Shown here in pieces: positions 25,780 to 38,450 of a stretch of DNA of 64,000 bases. Positions within the stretch are counted from its first letter, which is position 1. The number at the start of each line of letters is the position of its first letter. Location of the stretch: contig OY856413.1 of NCBI GenBank assembly GCA_963693085.1, positions 472,939,379 through 473,003,378 of the forward strand, read 5' to 3'. Both the position numbers and the translations under genes were made by a program. Origin of the DNA: Alisma plantago-aquatica. Its lineage: Eukaryota > Streptophyta > Magnoliopsida > Alismatales > Alismataceae. The notes beneath the pieces were generated by a model. The model saw only the letters and a list, made by a program, of their open reading frames with translations. It was not told where the DNA came from and did no database searches.

Positions 25780-28400
25780 AAATATGAATTAGAAAAACCC
25801 ACAGCAGCATTGCCTCCCAATGGAGCTAGAGGAGGTAAAAATCCACCATCAGCTTATCCATATTTATGCTCCTTAGCAGCTACCCTTGCTAACAAAACAA
25901 AGCAACATGTGTTCCTTCCAAGAGTCAACATTTCCAACTTTGAGATGAAAATATAATGAACTTTTGGAGGGAGATCTCCGAGGACAAATCTTACCATCAA
26001 ATCGACACCTTGAAATTAGGGTTCCTCTAAAGGTGATGTAATATAGGAATTTCAACTTCTCTTTGAGGGATAAAGTGCTTGTGTGGTATCAAACCATGAA
26101 AAATGGAACCATTTTGAGTTAGGAGGCCTTGGTAAATCCTTATGTCACCACATTCTTCCCGGTCAAGAAGATAATCAAATAATGAAACAAGATCGATGGT
26201 AAAAATAGAAAAAACATGAAGAAAACCTAAGTGATGCATGGGAGAAATACCAAACATATCAGAGGGAGTGTCCCATCACAATTTTAATGAAGTTTATTTA
26301 GTTACTACCTTTTACATAACACTCACTCAAGAGTGGAAGGATGTCTACAAATGTGATAACATGGAGTGACTTCATGGGTCATGACTCTGAATACTACAAG
26401 GAGATCATAGAAAATATGGTTGCACTACATGCTACTTGGGTTTATGAAAGAGGACTAGTTGGAAATGTTTGTGATGTAGGAACTAATCTTGATTTGAAAG
26501 ACTTAAAAGCCTTGACTTCCAAGCTCGATGATATTTCCATAGATGTCAGTGCTTTGAAGGAAGCCTATGTTAAAGGAAAGAATTAGGTGGAGATTGTTAT
26601 GAACTTTGTTACTTGTGGGTAGATTGGACATGGTTCCGACTACTAAATGTACACCCATGTAGAAGAAGATAATCAAGATGTGATGGTTCAATTTTTTTCC
26701 TATTCCAATTATGAGAGACCAAATCATACAAGATTTTCATATGGGAACTTGACTACATTAGAGAATAGTCATATGATAAATCGGCCTAAAAATCCAACTT
26801 CTAAACCACCTAGTTGTGGGAGAGGAGTTGGACCATCTGAGTTTATTCATAACACCATTTTTCAACACAATAAGAACAACTTCATAACCAAAGAACCAAA
26901 GCCAACCTAATATTTGATGGCTAGAATATTTTCCCTCACAAAAAGGTAAGTTGAGATTAATGACAATTGACCAAAGAACTGTTCCAACATATTAAGTATG
27001 ACACAAGCTCAAATGGGAAGCGCAACTATGAAAACATTTGATATGCAATGACACATCATTCATCAATAGATTGTGAACCAATCAGATTTTATAAATAACC
27101 CAACTGGAAGAATCCCATATGACAGAAGACGGAATCTAGGAAGCCATGAAACTACTATAATGGACACTCTTAGACATGGAACTATTCTTGAACCCAAAGC
27201 TGCTAAAGTTCAACATGAGAGTGTTCCTATTTCTAACCATCAACAAGAAACAATTGAGGCTAAATAGGACAAAAACCATATTTATACGTTGAGCAAACAA
27301 AATCAAAGGAGAAAAGAAAAGGGAAGAAGTCTTCTAAAGATAAGAGACTAAATCTGATGAAGAGGCCATTGCCAACATAGATCCATACATCTCAAGGATA
27401 CCCTTTCCATATAAATTTATTAAGGCCCATCTAAAGAAATGATATGTAAAACTTATAGAGGTTGTAAAGAAGTCTCGCCTTGATATTCCTTTTCTTGATG
27501 CGATTGAAGAAATTAAAAAATACATCGAATTATTCAAAGACCTAATAACCAAGATTAGGTAAGGAAATGAGCTCAAAGCTATTGAACTGGAAAATATGTC
27601 AAGAACCTTTGTGCAAGAATAGATGTTGACCAAATAGAAGGACCCATGAGCCTTCACTACCACATTTAATGTGGGGGATAATGTAGAGAGAAAAGGGCCC
27701 TCTAATTTGGGAACAAGCATAATCATAATGCCGTTGATACTAGTCAAAGGATTGGACTATCTGAATTGGTAAAAATAGACATGAGGAACCAACTAGATGA
27801 TCACACTTTCACAAGATGAATTGGAATTGTTGAAAAAGTTCTTATTAGGATAGGAAGATTCTTCATCCCATGTGACATTTTTGTGAGATACTATTAAAGA
27901 CCCATCTTGCCCCATGATCTATGGAAGACCCTTCCTTTCTATAGGGAAACCATTAATAGATATGGAGGTAGGCATTATAATAATCTGAGTTGGAAAAGAC
28001 CACATTGACTTTAGAGTCCAAGACATTATGAAAGGTCCATCCCTTTTTGAATTTGTGTATGTATTCATAGATACAACCAACTCTATTGTGATATCCAAGA
28101 ATAAACACCATAATTAACCCTTTAATGAGAGATACAACCTGATCAAAACTTTGATGTCAAAGATCCTAAAGTTGAAGAATTACTAGAATTTCTAGATGCA
28201 GACAAAATGACAATACGCCTGAATAAGACTAGGAGATTGAAATATTTAACTACACTTCTTAAGAAAGAAATACAATGCATAAAGAAGCACCAAAACCTAT
28301 GATGAAGTTCAAGTAACTTATGCATTATTTTGTGGGACACCAAAAACAAAAAAGACCTATTATCTGGAAAGACAACAAGAGAGAGAATAATGCCTATGTA
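25780..28400 (+). pseudogene. Athila-like Ty3/gypsy gag and protease relic
   Basis: Plus-strand fragments in several frames. At about 26050-26175 a gag core reads FSLRDKVLVWYQTM and later TTFFPVKK, matching the Retrotrans_gag consensus of Athila/Tat elements; AWERYKTYQRECP follows at about 26235-26275. The Asn/Tyr-rich gag C-terminus is at 26690-26800 (YSNYERPNHTRFSYGN). The protease lies at about 27690-28030: SNLGTSI-IIMPL replaces the usual DLGASI-LMPL, so the catalytic Asp is Asn, and MIYGRPFLSIGKPLIDME is well kept. The relic ends near 28400; no reverse transcriptase follows. It is complementary in content to the minus-strand pol relic at 49.9-62.0 kb. Confidence 0.7.
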
Positions 28401-28441
28401 GAATAAAATAATGAGAGTTGTGCCAAGTTATGAGCCAAGGG

Positions 28442-30430
28442 TGCTTGCCAGATAAATTTATAATTGTGATCACAAACATACATATGTTTTTACCAATAGT
28501 ATAACCTATTAGCTCTATAAGATATATCATGTTTCTTCAAAGATGACCACATAAATCACTTGTCGATACAAAAAACTTATGGTTGAGTGACCAAGAGAAG
28601 AACAAGTTACATGTTAACCTTTGATGTTGAACTTTTGTACCCATAAAATTCACTAGGATATAAAATCTTAATATGTACCAAAACAATATCACATAAAACA
28701 CCACCTACAAACAAATGGTCTTATCATAGTGCAATTAAGCATCAAACACAAAGGACAACTTTTTAACAACAAATTGAATATTTGTTGTAATTAAGAAAAT
28801 TACTTAACGAAAATAGATGATTTTTTTGTGGGTTGATTAACTAATTTAAGAAATAAAAATGAATTTAAACTATGAAAGAAAGAATTTTAATCACTATAAT
28901 AAAATTAATAGGATGATGAAGTTCTCATCCAATGCATATGTAACTATTTTAAACATTTCATCATTTTATCCATATGAATACTAGATTGGATCCAATGGAT
29001 TTCATATCCTTTCAGAGTTTGAAATCCACATGGACTAATCTTCCCTTAGGCTTGAGATCTCATTTCCTACAATTCCCTAATCTATCACCTCAAAGAACAC
29101 CCTTCCATGGTTTCATTCAGGGTTCAAAGACATCCTTTGATGTTTTAGTCCTAGATTTTAATTTGTTTGCATATAGGAGTATAATAATCATACACGATAG
29201 ATGATCATGCCATAATAATCATTAAACAATCGATTATAAATCCAAATATCCATACAAATAACAAATAAAAATGTAGAAAAAGAATACATACAAAAAAGCT
29301 AATCCATGTGCCCCAGTAAATTATATAGTCTCGAATTATGTTTAGGATATAGAAAGAGAGAGAGAGAAGAATCTCATGAAGAAGATAGTATCATGGAGGA
29401 CAAACTTAGTGGTTGCATCACAACTCCTCAAACAATGACTACAATATATGGTCACATGCTCCACAAGAGCGTGTCTCCACGTCAAGCTGTCAACTTCCCA
29501 CTCTAGCTCTCCTTGGCGGTGGCTAAAATTGTGTATGGAGATAATAGGTTGTGCCCTGGACATCACTCATGTACTTATGAATCATCCCACAAAATATCAA
29601 ATCCATCCAAATTAATCCAAGGTTTCTCATCCATTTGCTATAGATTTCCATCACAAGAGTTTTTGGGTATGGCTGACTGAATGAATGGAAGTAGTTAGTA
29701 AATATATCCATTATGTATATAATCAAATTACAATTGCAACCCAATTCCAATCAGTAAATTCAGATATTTTATGTGGAATATAGACCCATTTGATTATCAA
29801 GGTACTTTTAGGGTCTGATGGGCAACTTTCTAGCCAGGTTATTTACAAACTGATGACATTTTCCACCTACAGGAGGGTCCACTAAATCATCCATTATATT
29901 TATGCCAAGTTCTTGTTGTTTACTGACCAGTTGAATATAAATTCCAATAAATAGATCTATAAAACTAATTAGTTGATCCAACTTCTGCCATCTCTTTTGC
30001 CTTCAACCCAGTTGCCCAACCCACAAAGAGATTCAAGGATGGGTTGGGTGAATATCCTGTATCATATATATGCGTGTTTTAAATCTGATTGGATTATGCA
30101 TGAATAATGTCAAAATCATCCAAGTGTGAGTTTGGATGCAAAACTTATAGAAATTTGAATGATTATATGAATTTTAATGATCTTCACTCCAACAGTCAGA
30201 GTTGGGGAGTGAGGATATGCAATCTTTTATCATTATCTTGGGCTTTTCATGAATGGATAATTGCATATCTATTCTTCTTTCATAAACCTACAATTAAATC
30301 ACCAAAAATATGTTAAATACAAAAAAATAGCTACTGAAAACTGAAAACAAGTGAAATATTGAGTAATTTGCAACCAAAGTAAGGAAAAATAAATCTAATA
30401 CACAACTAAAAACATAATGAGTATATATCA
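28442..30430 (-). repeat. Athila-like LTR copy B (solo-LTR-like)
   Basis: Starts TGCTTGCC and ends ATATATCA, matching the ends and internal order of copy A (12395-14313). No matching target duplication is visible (AAGGG before, CCTTT after), so it is old or rearranged. It directly abuts the end of the gag-protease relic. Confidence 0.5.
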
Positions 30431-30890
30431 CCTTTGACCTAGAGAAAAACAAGTTACACCTCAACCTTATCCTCCCTACACACTCTCTTGACCATAAAAA
30501 AGGACCAGGAATGAATGTGACCTTGTATGAAATTTATGCACAATGCAACTAGGAAGTAGGACTCAATCGAATATTGTATAGAAAGCACCCCAATATGTGG
30601 AAAAGGGGGTATCATACAAAAGGTCAAGAAAATTTAGGTTTTTGAGATAGATTCTAGGGACACAACAAGTATAGAAAACAACCATGTAGAAATCTTAGAG
30701 TTTAGATGAAATAAAATTGTGATCATTGTACTAAAATTGTATAAAATAACAATTTGTAAATTAAAAATCCCTTTTTAATCACATACTCATATTTTATTGC
30801 TTAGCTTGTGGAAAAGATAGACTATACATTTGGGGTTAATAACATCTATTTTTTGGATGTTGTATGCCAATTTTATGGTTAACTTACCTT
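30431..30890. other. Short spacer left of the Tekay insertion
   Basis: Begins with TTTGACCTAGAG-AAAACAAGTTAC, which echoes 28585-28620 near the start of copy B. Its last part (from about 30850) is the left portion of repeat block C2. No gene is seen. Confidence 0.4.
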
Positions 30891-30895
30891 ATTAT
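30891..30895. repeat. Target-site duplication, left (ATTAT)
   Basis: ATTAT immediately precedes the LTR start; the same five bases follow the element at 43558-43562. Confidence 0.9.
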
Positions 30896-32809
30896 TGTGG
30901 CAACACATCCCATTATCACACAGATAATGAGGTGTTACGCGAAAACGTGCAGAAATCACCATAACCACAGATTATCGAAAACACGGGCTAATTAAAACTG
31001 ATTGCGGAAAACTGATAAACTATGAAATTATTGCTTTTCAGTCCTCATCCTGCACAGAAACATGTCATATATATACATCCACAAGATTTGATATGTGTCC
31101 ACAGCTCAGAAACAGCTGTTCATCCATCACATGAGTTCACCACCTGTTCATATACAGAAAAGGCCCACATCCGGCCAACAGCAGGATATACAAACATCAT
31201 CGTTCGATCATCGTGAAACAACGTCAAAACACTACCAAGGACCTGAGAGTACAGGGATGACTCTAGACTCTACTATAAAAGATCCAAAACAGCAACATAT
31301 CCATCACTTGCCTTCTACTGCTCGTCAAGCTGCTCGGCCGCAACACCACGACCACGACCACGTCGACCTCGACCACCTAAAAAGGGTATAGACCAGTGGA
31401 GTGAGACAATTGAACCATTGTCCCAGCGGGAAACATAACTCCCCACCGCAACTACAGAACCTCAACAAGATAGACTATAACAGCAGATAACTAATAACAG
31501 ATATAACAAGAGCAGTCTATATAAAGTAAAGCTATCCTTACCGACAAGCTTACCAGCTATACAAAAGCATATAACCATATATCTTTCAATTGAACATGAT
31601 TATCAAGGTAAGATATATCATCACATAACCTGCAAGATATAACAAAGATATTACACAAACAAGGCCTCAACCAATGTTTCGTGTTTTATCCTAAGCAATA
31701 AGTACTAAACGGCTGTATTACGTATTATTATGCCCTAAGGATTTGAACCGTACCGTTCAAATCCAACTTTCGATTATGAAACCCAAGTCGGTGCCATACA
31801 AGGTCAATGGAAGAGCTGGACTCCACGACCTCCCACCTCGTGGTCAGTACACGAGTACAACACAAGCAGGACCGCAGTCACATGCTGAAGTGGTCTAAGC
31901 CACAGGGTCAGCTCCATAAGCTACCCTCACTCTAGCCCGCCTTGGTACAGGTCTCAGCGCTAGTAAAACTGAGCCACGAGCATGTTCACCGTGCTCTGAG
32001 CGATGAATGCCTTCATGCTCCTCACATCACATATCCTGAGCCATGGGCCTGTTCACCATGCTCTATATACATATCTGAGTCTGTAACCGAAGTTACACTC
32101 TTACCTCCTCATTTTCAGGCTAGGAGCAACCTACACATATTCAACAATATGCGCTTCCAGATTAACCTGTAGGAGAACCTATTTCACCATCACCAAGTCC
32201 TGACGATGATGGATCTATGGCCAGGGCAAACTACATGATATATTTCACTGTGATTAATTAGTATCTTTTAGATGGATTGCAGGATTCAACCAAGTTGTAT
32301 AACATGCAAGATATAACAGAAATTAAACAACATTATACTATTATTACATCAACCTGATCCATCTCAAGGATTCAACATCACATGTTACCACTTGGCCTCT
32401 TGCCAATCATCCCGATCCATCTCAAGGATCATCACATACCACAGGATCTCAATCCTTTCATCATGTCACTACCTCTTCAAGGCTCACATCAATGTCATGG
32501 GACAAACACATCATTTATACAACCTCATAGAATAATTATCAAAGTGATGTTACTCATCACATATGTCTCATAGCCTTTTCATGGCTAATCATCACCTGCA
32601 TGGTTAGGATACACAATAATTACAGCTTCAACATAAGGAATATGCTACTATCATGAAATGTCATTCAAGATACTATATTTATCATTCTTACACTATTTGC
32701 TGATCAAGTGTATAAAGTACATCATTAACAAGCCATATCTATACTTATCCTTATCTCGGAATTATATGAATAATTAAGATGTTCAAACATACAGAACAAG
32801 TACTATTGT

Positions 32810-33130
32810 TACTACTACCATTATGTCACCATCCACTATCATCATTATTATCATTATTATCATTATGCAAGCTACTAGTGTAACTATCACCATTCTCATT
32901 TAACAATTAAGTACAAGGATTACTTCATGCATATCATTACTATCATTATTGTCATCATTATTATGATCAACATTATTACTATCATCTTCTTTATTATTAA
33001 CAAATAAGCATAAGGATCACATCATGAATCTTATTACCATTACCTTCCTCATTATCATCACTACTACTATTATCATCATTGTTATTATCATTAGCATTAT
33101 TATTGTTTGCAAGGCATTATATTCATTGTT
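32810..33130. repeat. ATT/ATC/ACT trinucleotide-rich tract in Tekay LTR
   Basis: Interrupted runs of ATCATT, TATCATT and ACTACT triplets. The matching tract in the right LTR is at about 41560-41880. Confidence 0.85.
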
Positions 33131-33239
33131 GTTATCACTAACAAGATACCACCATCATTTATTGGTGCATATCTAATCACTTCCACATCACAAAGGACCG
33201 TTACTATATGATTACAAGACTCTCACCATAACTCTTATC

Positions 33240-33850
33240 AACCCTCACTAAGACCCATCAAGGCCTATCGGCCGACACATACACCAACCTTATCGGCCAT
33301 CACCTCCCAAGATTGTCGCCCACCATGGCTATCGGCCATCACACCAAGCATAGCCTTATCGGTCAACATAAGGGGGCAAGCTACATATGGCCATGTCGTC
33401 CGACACCAACAACCATCAAACTCAACAAAGCTATATCGGCCAACACCTCAAGATGTATCTCCCAACATAAGAGCACTCATCATGTCGCCCATCACAAGGC
33501 ACCCATCTCGCCCAACACCAAGACAAGAGAGGGTCTCGCCCAACTCAAGAACAAAGGTGTTGCTTATCACAAGGACCATATCGCCCAACATGGTTACCAT
33601 GTCGGCCAACGCCCATGCTAGGTCAACCTATCGTCCAACACAAGAGCAAGGATGTTGCCCAACACCAAGAACACTCATGTCATTCAACTTAAGAACAAGG
33701 GTGTCGCCCAACATACCCAAAACAAGGGAGGATATCGCCCAACACCAAGGCAAGAGAGGATGTTGCCCAACACACTCAAACAAGAGAGAGGGTATCGCCC
33801 AACAGGGGTCATCTTCAACCTCCAACCCAAGGGAGCACAAACCCTAGATC
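33240..33850. repeat. TCGCCCAACAC / ATCGGCCATCAC repeat cluster in Tekay LTR
   Basis: Many short, irregularly spaced copies of TCGCCCAACAC and related TCGGCCAACAC or TCGGCCATCAC words, often with ACAAGAGAGG spacers. The matching cluster lies at about 41990-42600. It is CpG-rich against an AT-rich background. Confidence 0.85.
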
Positions 33851-34221
33851 ACAAGGTATACTAGGTCACAAGGAAACCCTAAACCCTAAGGATGATCGGC
33901 CACCAAGGTACATAAGCAAGGTACAAAAGCAAAGAACTAAGCTAAACTACTTAACATGCAACAAGATCATATCTAGAGGTAGAGGAGTTAGGGTTAGAAG
34001 CTATGCAATCCGCCTTAAGCTCCAAGCTCCAAGGAAGAGGATGCACTTCAAGCTCCAAGGGATGTTGTCCACCAAAGATGATCCAAGAGAGGGTATTGGC
34101 CACCACTGCAACTCCAGGAGAGTGTCTCGGCTGACACAAACAAGAGAGGGAGGAGTGTCGTGCACTCAAGGTGGAGGAGAGACCAAAAGATCAAAGGAAG
34201 CTAAGGCAAGGGAAAGAGACA

Positions 34222-34229
34222 CATATATA
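34222..34229 (-). promoter_or_regulatory. TATA-like motif in left Tekay LTR
   Basis: The complement reads TATATATG about 580 bp from the TG end of the LTR in element orientation. The same motif is in the right LTR at 42973-42980, where it would drive the element. Assignment as the core promoter is inferred from position. Confidence 0.45.
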
Positions 34230-34805
34230 GAAGGGAAGGGAGGAGAAAACAAGGTAGATCAATGCTATGTGTCGTCCACCCAAGGGACACTTGTCCTAGG
34301 GTTCAAGCCAACACACTAGCAAGCCAAGAGACACTTGTCAAGGATACATACCAAGTGTCCACCAAACATGGTCAAGGTTGGACCAAGCAACATGGGCGAC
34401 ACAACTAGCAGCTCCTCTGGGCGACACACACTACTCTAGGTCGAAACACCACCTCTAGGTCGACACACACTCTTCCTTGGGTGACACAAGCTTCACTTGG
34501 CCGACACAAGCCCAAACAAAGCACCTCAAGGCCCAAACAAGCTCAAGCAAGGCCCAAGAAACTCAAAAACAAGCCCAAGCCTTCCTCTCAACCCTAGAGA
34601 AAGCAAAGAGGGGAAAACACCTCACAAGATGGCAAACTTGCACACAAAACCCTAAACTTGGTTTATTTGCAAGTAGCCCCTCGAACTCTCAACAAGGCAC
34701 AACAAAAACCCTAATCACCACTCAAAGGTGATTAGCAAGCATCAAACCACCAAGGTTAAGAAAAACAAACAGGGTAAACCCTAAACGCAGGTCAGGGTCC
34801 TTACA

Positions 34806-34820
34806 ATCTAACCCCCTTTA
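34806..34820 (-). other. Polypurine tract of the Tekay element
   Basis: The complement reads TAAAGGGGGTTAGAT directly before the TG of the LTR. The gag-pol stop TAA (34818-34820) forms the start of the tract. Confidence 0.85.
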
Positions 34821-35249
34821 AGGGATTTCGTCCCCGAAATCCATAGAGAAAAGCAAGGGATACTTCCTCCTCATCTCTTCCTCAAGCTCCCACATGGCTT
34901 CCTCGACGCCACGGCGCTGCCACAGAACTTTCACGAGAGCCAGATCCTTCCTCTTCAGCTTCTTGATCCTTCTATCAAGGATCGCCACAGGACCTTCCTC
35001 GTAGGTCACATCTGCATCAAGCTCAACCTCAACTGGCTGTATCACTGTACCTGAATCTAGATGACTTTTCTTCAGCATACTGACATGAAACACTGGATGC
35101 AACCTGTGCAATTCTGGAGGCAACTCTAACTCGTAAGCTACCTTGACAATACGTGCTCTGACTGAGTAAGGCCCCATATACCTGGGAGCTAACTTACCCT
35201 TCCGTCCAAACCTTAGCACACCTTTCCACTGTGAGACTTTAAGGTACAC
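34818..35249 (-). pseudogene. Integrase C-terminus and chromodomain segment
   Basis: Open 143-codon stretch at the 3' end of gag-pol. The [13 protein letters not shown] and [11 protein letters not shown] motifs are the GP-Y/F module of the integrase C-terminus. The [11 protein letters not shown] and [19 protein letters not shown] motifs form the chromodomain that in chromoviruses directs insertion to heterochromatin. It is separated from the rest of integrase by the two nearby stops. Confidence 0.9.
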
Positions 35250-35279
35250 TTTGTCTCCTACCTATAACTCCAAAGGTTG

Positions 35280-36500
35280 TCAACGATTATCTGCGTAAGA
35301 CTTCTGCCTGTCCTGTGCCACTTTCAACTGTTGCTGTATCACCTTGATCTTATCTGTCGTCTTCTGAACTAACTTAGGACCCAAAAGCTGATATTCACCA
35401 GACTCATACCAACACAAAGGAGATCTGCACTTCCTTCCATACAAAGCCTCATAAGGCGCCATGTCAATGCTCTGCTGATAACTGTTGTTGTAGGCAAACT
35501 CTATCAAACTCAGATGTACGTCCCAGCTGCCTAGGAACTGCAAAACACAAGCTCGAAGAAGATCTTACAAAATCTGAATAGTTCTCTCAGACTGTCCATC
35601 TGTCTGCGGGTGAAAAGCTGTACTGAACCTTAACTGCATTCCCAACGCCTTGTGCAAATGTTCCCAAAAATGACTCGTAAACTGAGGACCTCTGTTAGAA
35701 ACTATCGTCGCTGGCACACCATGCAAACGTACTATCTCATCCACATATACTCGAGCTAGTTTCTCAGCTGTATACGTCGTCTTCACTAGTAGGAAATGGG
35801 CAGACTTAGTCAATCTGTCCACTACCACCCAAATGGAATCATGATTCCTAGTTGTCTGGGGTAGACCAACTACGAAATCCATGGTTATGTGATCCCATTT
35901 CCACTGCGGTATCGGCAAAGGTTGCAATGTACCTGCCGGTTTCTGATGCTCAGCCTTCACTTGCTGACATACCACACATCTCGCCACGAACTCAGCTACA
36001 TCTCTCTTCAAACCGGGCCACCAATACAAGTCCTTCAGACTATGATACATCTTGGTGACACCTGGATGCATCACATACATCGACACATGTGCTTCTTCAA
36101 GCACCAACTTCCTCAGATCATCAGCATCTGGAACCACCATCCTATCACGATAGCAAACTAGTCCATCCTCGGACTCATGAAACCCATCATGCTTGTCGCT
36201 ACCAAACTCTGATCTAATCAACTGTACTGCATCATCAGTCTGTTGTGCATCCTTGATCTGCTGTCTCAATGTAGGCTTAATTTGCATCTGTGCGAAAAGA
36301 CCAGACAACAAAGAAACTTCCATCTGCACATTCATCTGCCGCAAAGAAACAAACATATCTCGCCTATGGCATACTAGAGAACTCAACTGTGCCTTATTTA
36401 AAGAAAGAGAAGAAGACTTTCTACTAAGTGCATTAGCTACCACGTTCGCCTTACCAGGATGATACTTGATAGTGCAGTCGTAATCATTGATCAACTCCAA
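35280..36500 (-). pseudogene. Integrase core segment with altered catalytic residue
   Basis: Contains the zinc-binding region (MHPGVTKMY, CVVCQQVK), the first catalytic Asp in HITMDFVVGLP, and the C-terminal Glu in HPQTDGQSERT. The second catalytic Asp of the conserved SDRGPQF motif is Asn (SNRGPQF; codon at 35694-35696 on the complement). A stop at 35565-35567 follows the catalytic Glu. The later part (35280-35543) keeps the ALYGRKCRSPLCW motif. Confidence 0.9.
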
Positions 36501-36512
36501 CCATCGACGCTG

Positions 36513-37496
36513 TCACATGTTCAACTCTTGCTGCGTAAAGATGTACTTTAGATTCTTATGGTCCCTAAAGATCTGACACACTTCCCCATACAGATAGTGT
36601 CTCCAAATCTTTAATGCATGAACCACTGCCGCCAACTCCAAGTCATGAGTCGGATAGTTCTCCTCATGCTTCTTGAGCTGTCGCGAGGCAAAAGAAACTA
36701 CATGATCTTCCTGCATCAACACACAACCTAAACATTTCTTGGAAGCATCACAAAAAACAACATAGCCTTTCCCAGGCTCTGGCAAGATCAACACTGGAGC
36801 ACTGGTCAGCTTCTCCTTCAAACTCTGGAAAGCTTGCTGACATCGATCATCCCAAACAAAAGGTACACCCTTCCTGGTCAACTTCATCATCGGCAATGCG
36901 ATCACACTGAAGTCCTTGATAAACCTCCGGTAGTATCCAACCAAACCAAGGAAACTACGAACTTCTATCGGCGTCTTTGGTTGTTCCCAATCCACAATGG
37001 ATTCCACCTTCTTCGGATCTACTTTGATGCCTTTTGCAGATATCACATGACCCAAGAAAGTCACTTCTTCCAACCAGAACTCGCACTTACTGAACTTGGC
37101 ATACAACTGATGTTGACGAAGAAGAGTCAACGCTCTACGAAGATGTTGCTCATGCTCTAGCCTATCCCGACTATAGATCAAGATGTCATCTATAAAGACT
37201 ACAACAAACTGATCTAAGAATGGACATAACACTCTGTTCATCAAATCCATGAAAGCAGCAGGTGCATTGGTTAACCCAAACGGCATAACCACGAACTCAA
37301 AATGACCATACCTCGTCTTGAAAGCTGACTTTGGTATGTCATCCGCCTTTATCCTCAATTGATGATATCTAGACCATAGATCGATCTTTGAAAACACTGT
37401 AGCACCACACAACTGATCGAACAAATCATCTATCCTCGGCAACAGGTACTTATTCTTGATCGTGACCTTATTCAACTGCCGGTAATCTATACACAA
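36513..37496 (-). pseudogene. Reverse transcriptase and RNase H segment
   Basis: A 327-codon open stretch. RT motifs: [33 protein letters not shown] and the active-site FIDDILIYS. RNase H motifs: [27 protein letters not shown] and [11 protein letters not shown]. It begins right after a TGA at 37497 and ends at a TGA at 36513; both replace family-conserved arginines. Confidence 0.95.
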
Positions 37497-37652
37497 TCAC
37501 ATCGAACCATCCTTCTTCTTAACGAACAACACAGGAGCATCCCACGACGACGTACTTGGTCGGATAAAACCTTTCTCCAACAACTCTTGTAACTGCTTCT
37601 TCAACTCTGCCATCTCCGCTGGAGCCATCCTATATGGTGATTGTGCAACTGG

Positions 37653-38309
37653 CTATGTCCCTAGAACCAAATTGATCTCAAAATCAATCTCTCGGGGTGG
37701 AGGAACACTAGGAAACTCCTCAGAAAACACGTCTGCAAACTCTCGAACCACTGTCACCTCCTCAAGACTAGGACCTTTCGCCTTGGTAACCATAACAGTA
37801 TCTACCACGTGAGCTAGGAACGCCTCACATCCTTGTCGTAACAACTTATCTGCCACCATAGCTGATACCAAACACGTCGGGAGAATCTTCCTATCTCCCT
37901 GGAAGATCCACTTCTCTCCAGCAACATCGAACACTGCCTGCTTGGAACCACAGTCCAAAACAACCTTATACCTTTCTAAGGTATCCATCCCAAGGATAAC
38001 ATCGAAACCATGCATATCAAGTGGTATAAGATCCACTTGGATGTGATGTCCCAAGAAAGACAAAACACAAGATGGACACTCTTCTCAAAGCAAAGAGGAA
38101 CCATCAAGAGGGGTTTCTAACAACAAGCTATCCTTCTTACAGCTAACAGGTAAACGACAGTTTTCAAGCTTACTATAGGCGATAAAAGAGTGTGTAGCAC
38201 CCGCGTCAACCAGAATAGATATAAAGCAAGAAGAAGACATATCAGAATGAAATAACTCCATCTGACCTATCACCACTCGTGGGTTGACTGTCACCTCCGG
38301 CTGATTCAT
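37653..38309 (-). pseudogene. Aspartic protease and linker segment
   Basis: ILVDAGATHSFIA holds the catalytic Asp, and DVILGMDTLERY marks the C-terminal half of the retropepsin fold. A TGA at 38085 divides the two halves. The linker (EFADVFSEEFPSVPPPREIDF) leads to the RT. Confidence 0.85.
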
Positions 38310-38450
38310 GGCATAGAATCGAGCCGTTGCTTGCTGTCCACGACCTCTGCTCCCTTGAGCAGATGATCCGGATTGAGTTGCTTGACCGCGTCCTCACCCT
38401 CTGCTACCACTGGCCTGCGGTCTCTCAGACTTCTGGAAACTCTGTCTCGG

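Larger units (their letters stand above)
30896..34805 (-). repeat. Tekay 3' LTR (left, 3,910 bp)
   Basis: Plus-strand ends TGTGGCAACA...CCTTACA. Contains, from left, a segment with a CACGACC run (31340), trinucleotide-rich ATT/ATC stretches (about 32810-33130), a cluster of TCGCCCAACAC-type repeats (about 33240-33850) and a TATA-like motif on the minus strand at 34222-34229. Short open frames inside it are by-products of repeats. Confidence 0.95.

Noticed and set aside
31022..32573. Several 60-100 codon plus-strand frames shared by both Tekay LTRs
   Set aside because: Shared because LTRs are duplicates; antisense to the element and without recognisable domains.
33240..33850. CRISPR-like array of short repeats
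   Set aside because: Unit length and spacing are irregular, units have no distinct spacers, and the sequence is a plant LTR.
35852..37160. Plus-strand frames across the Tekay pol region
   Set aside because: Shadows antisense to well-supported RT, RNase H and integrase domains.
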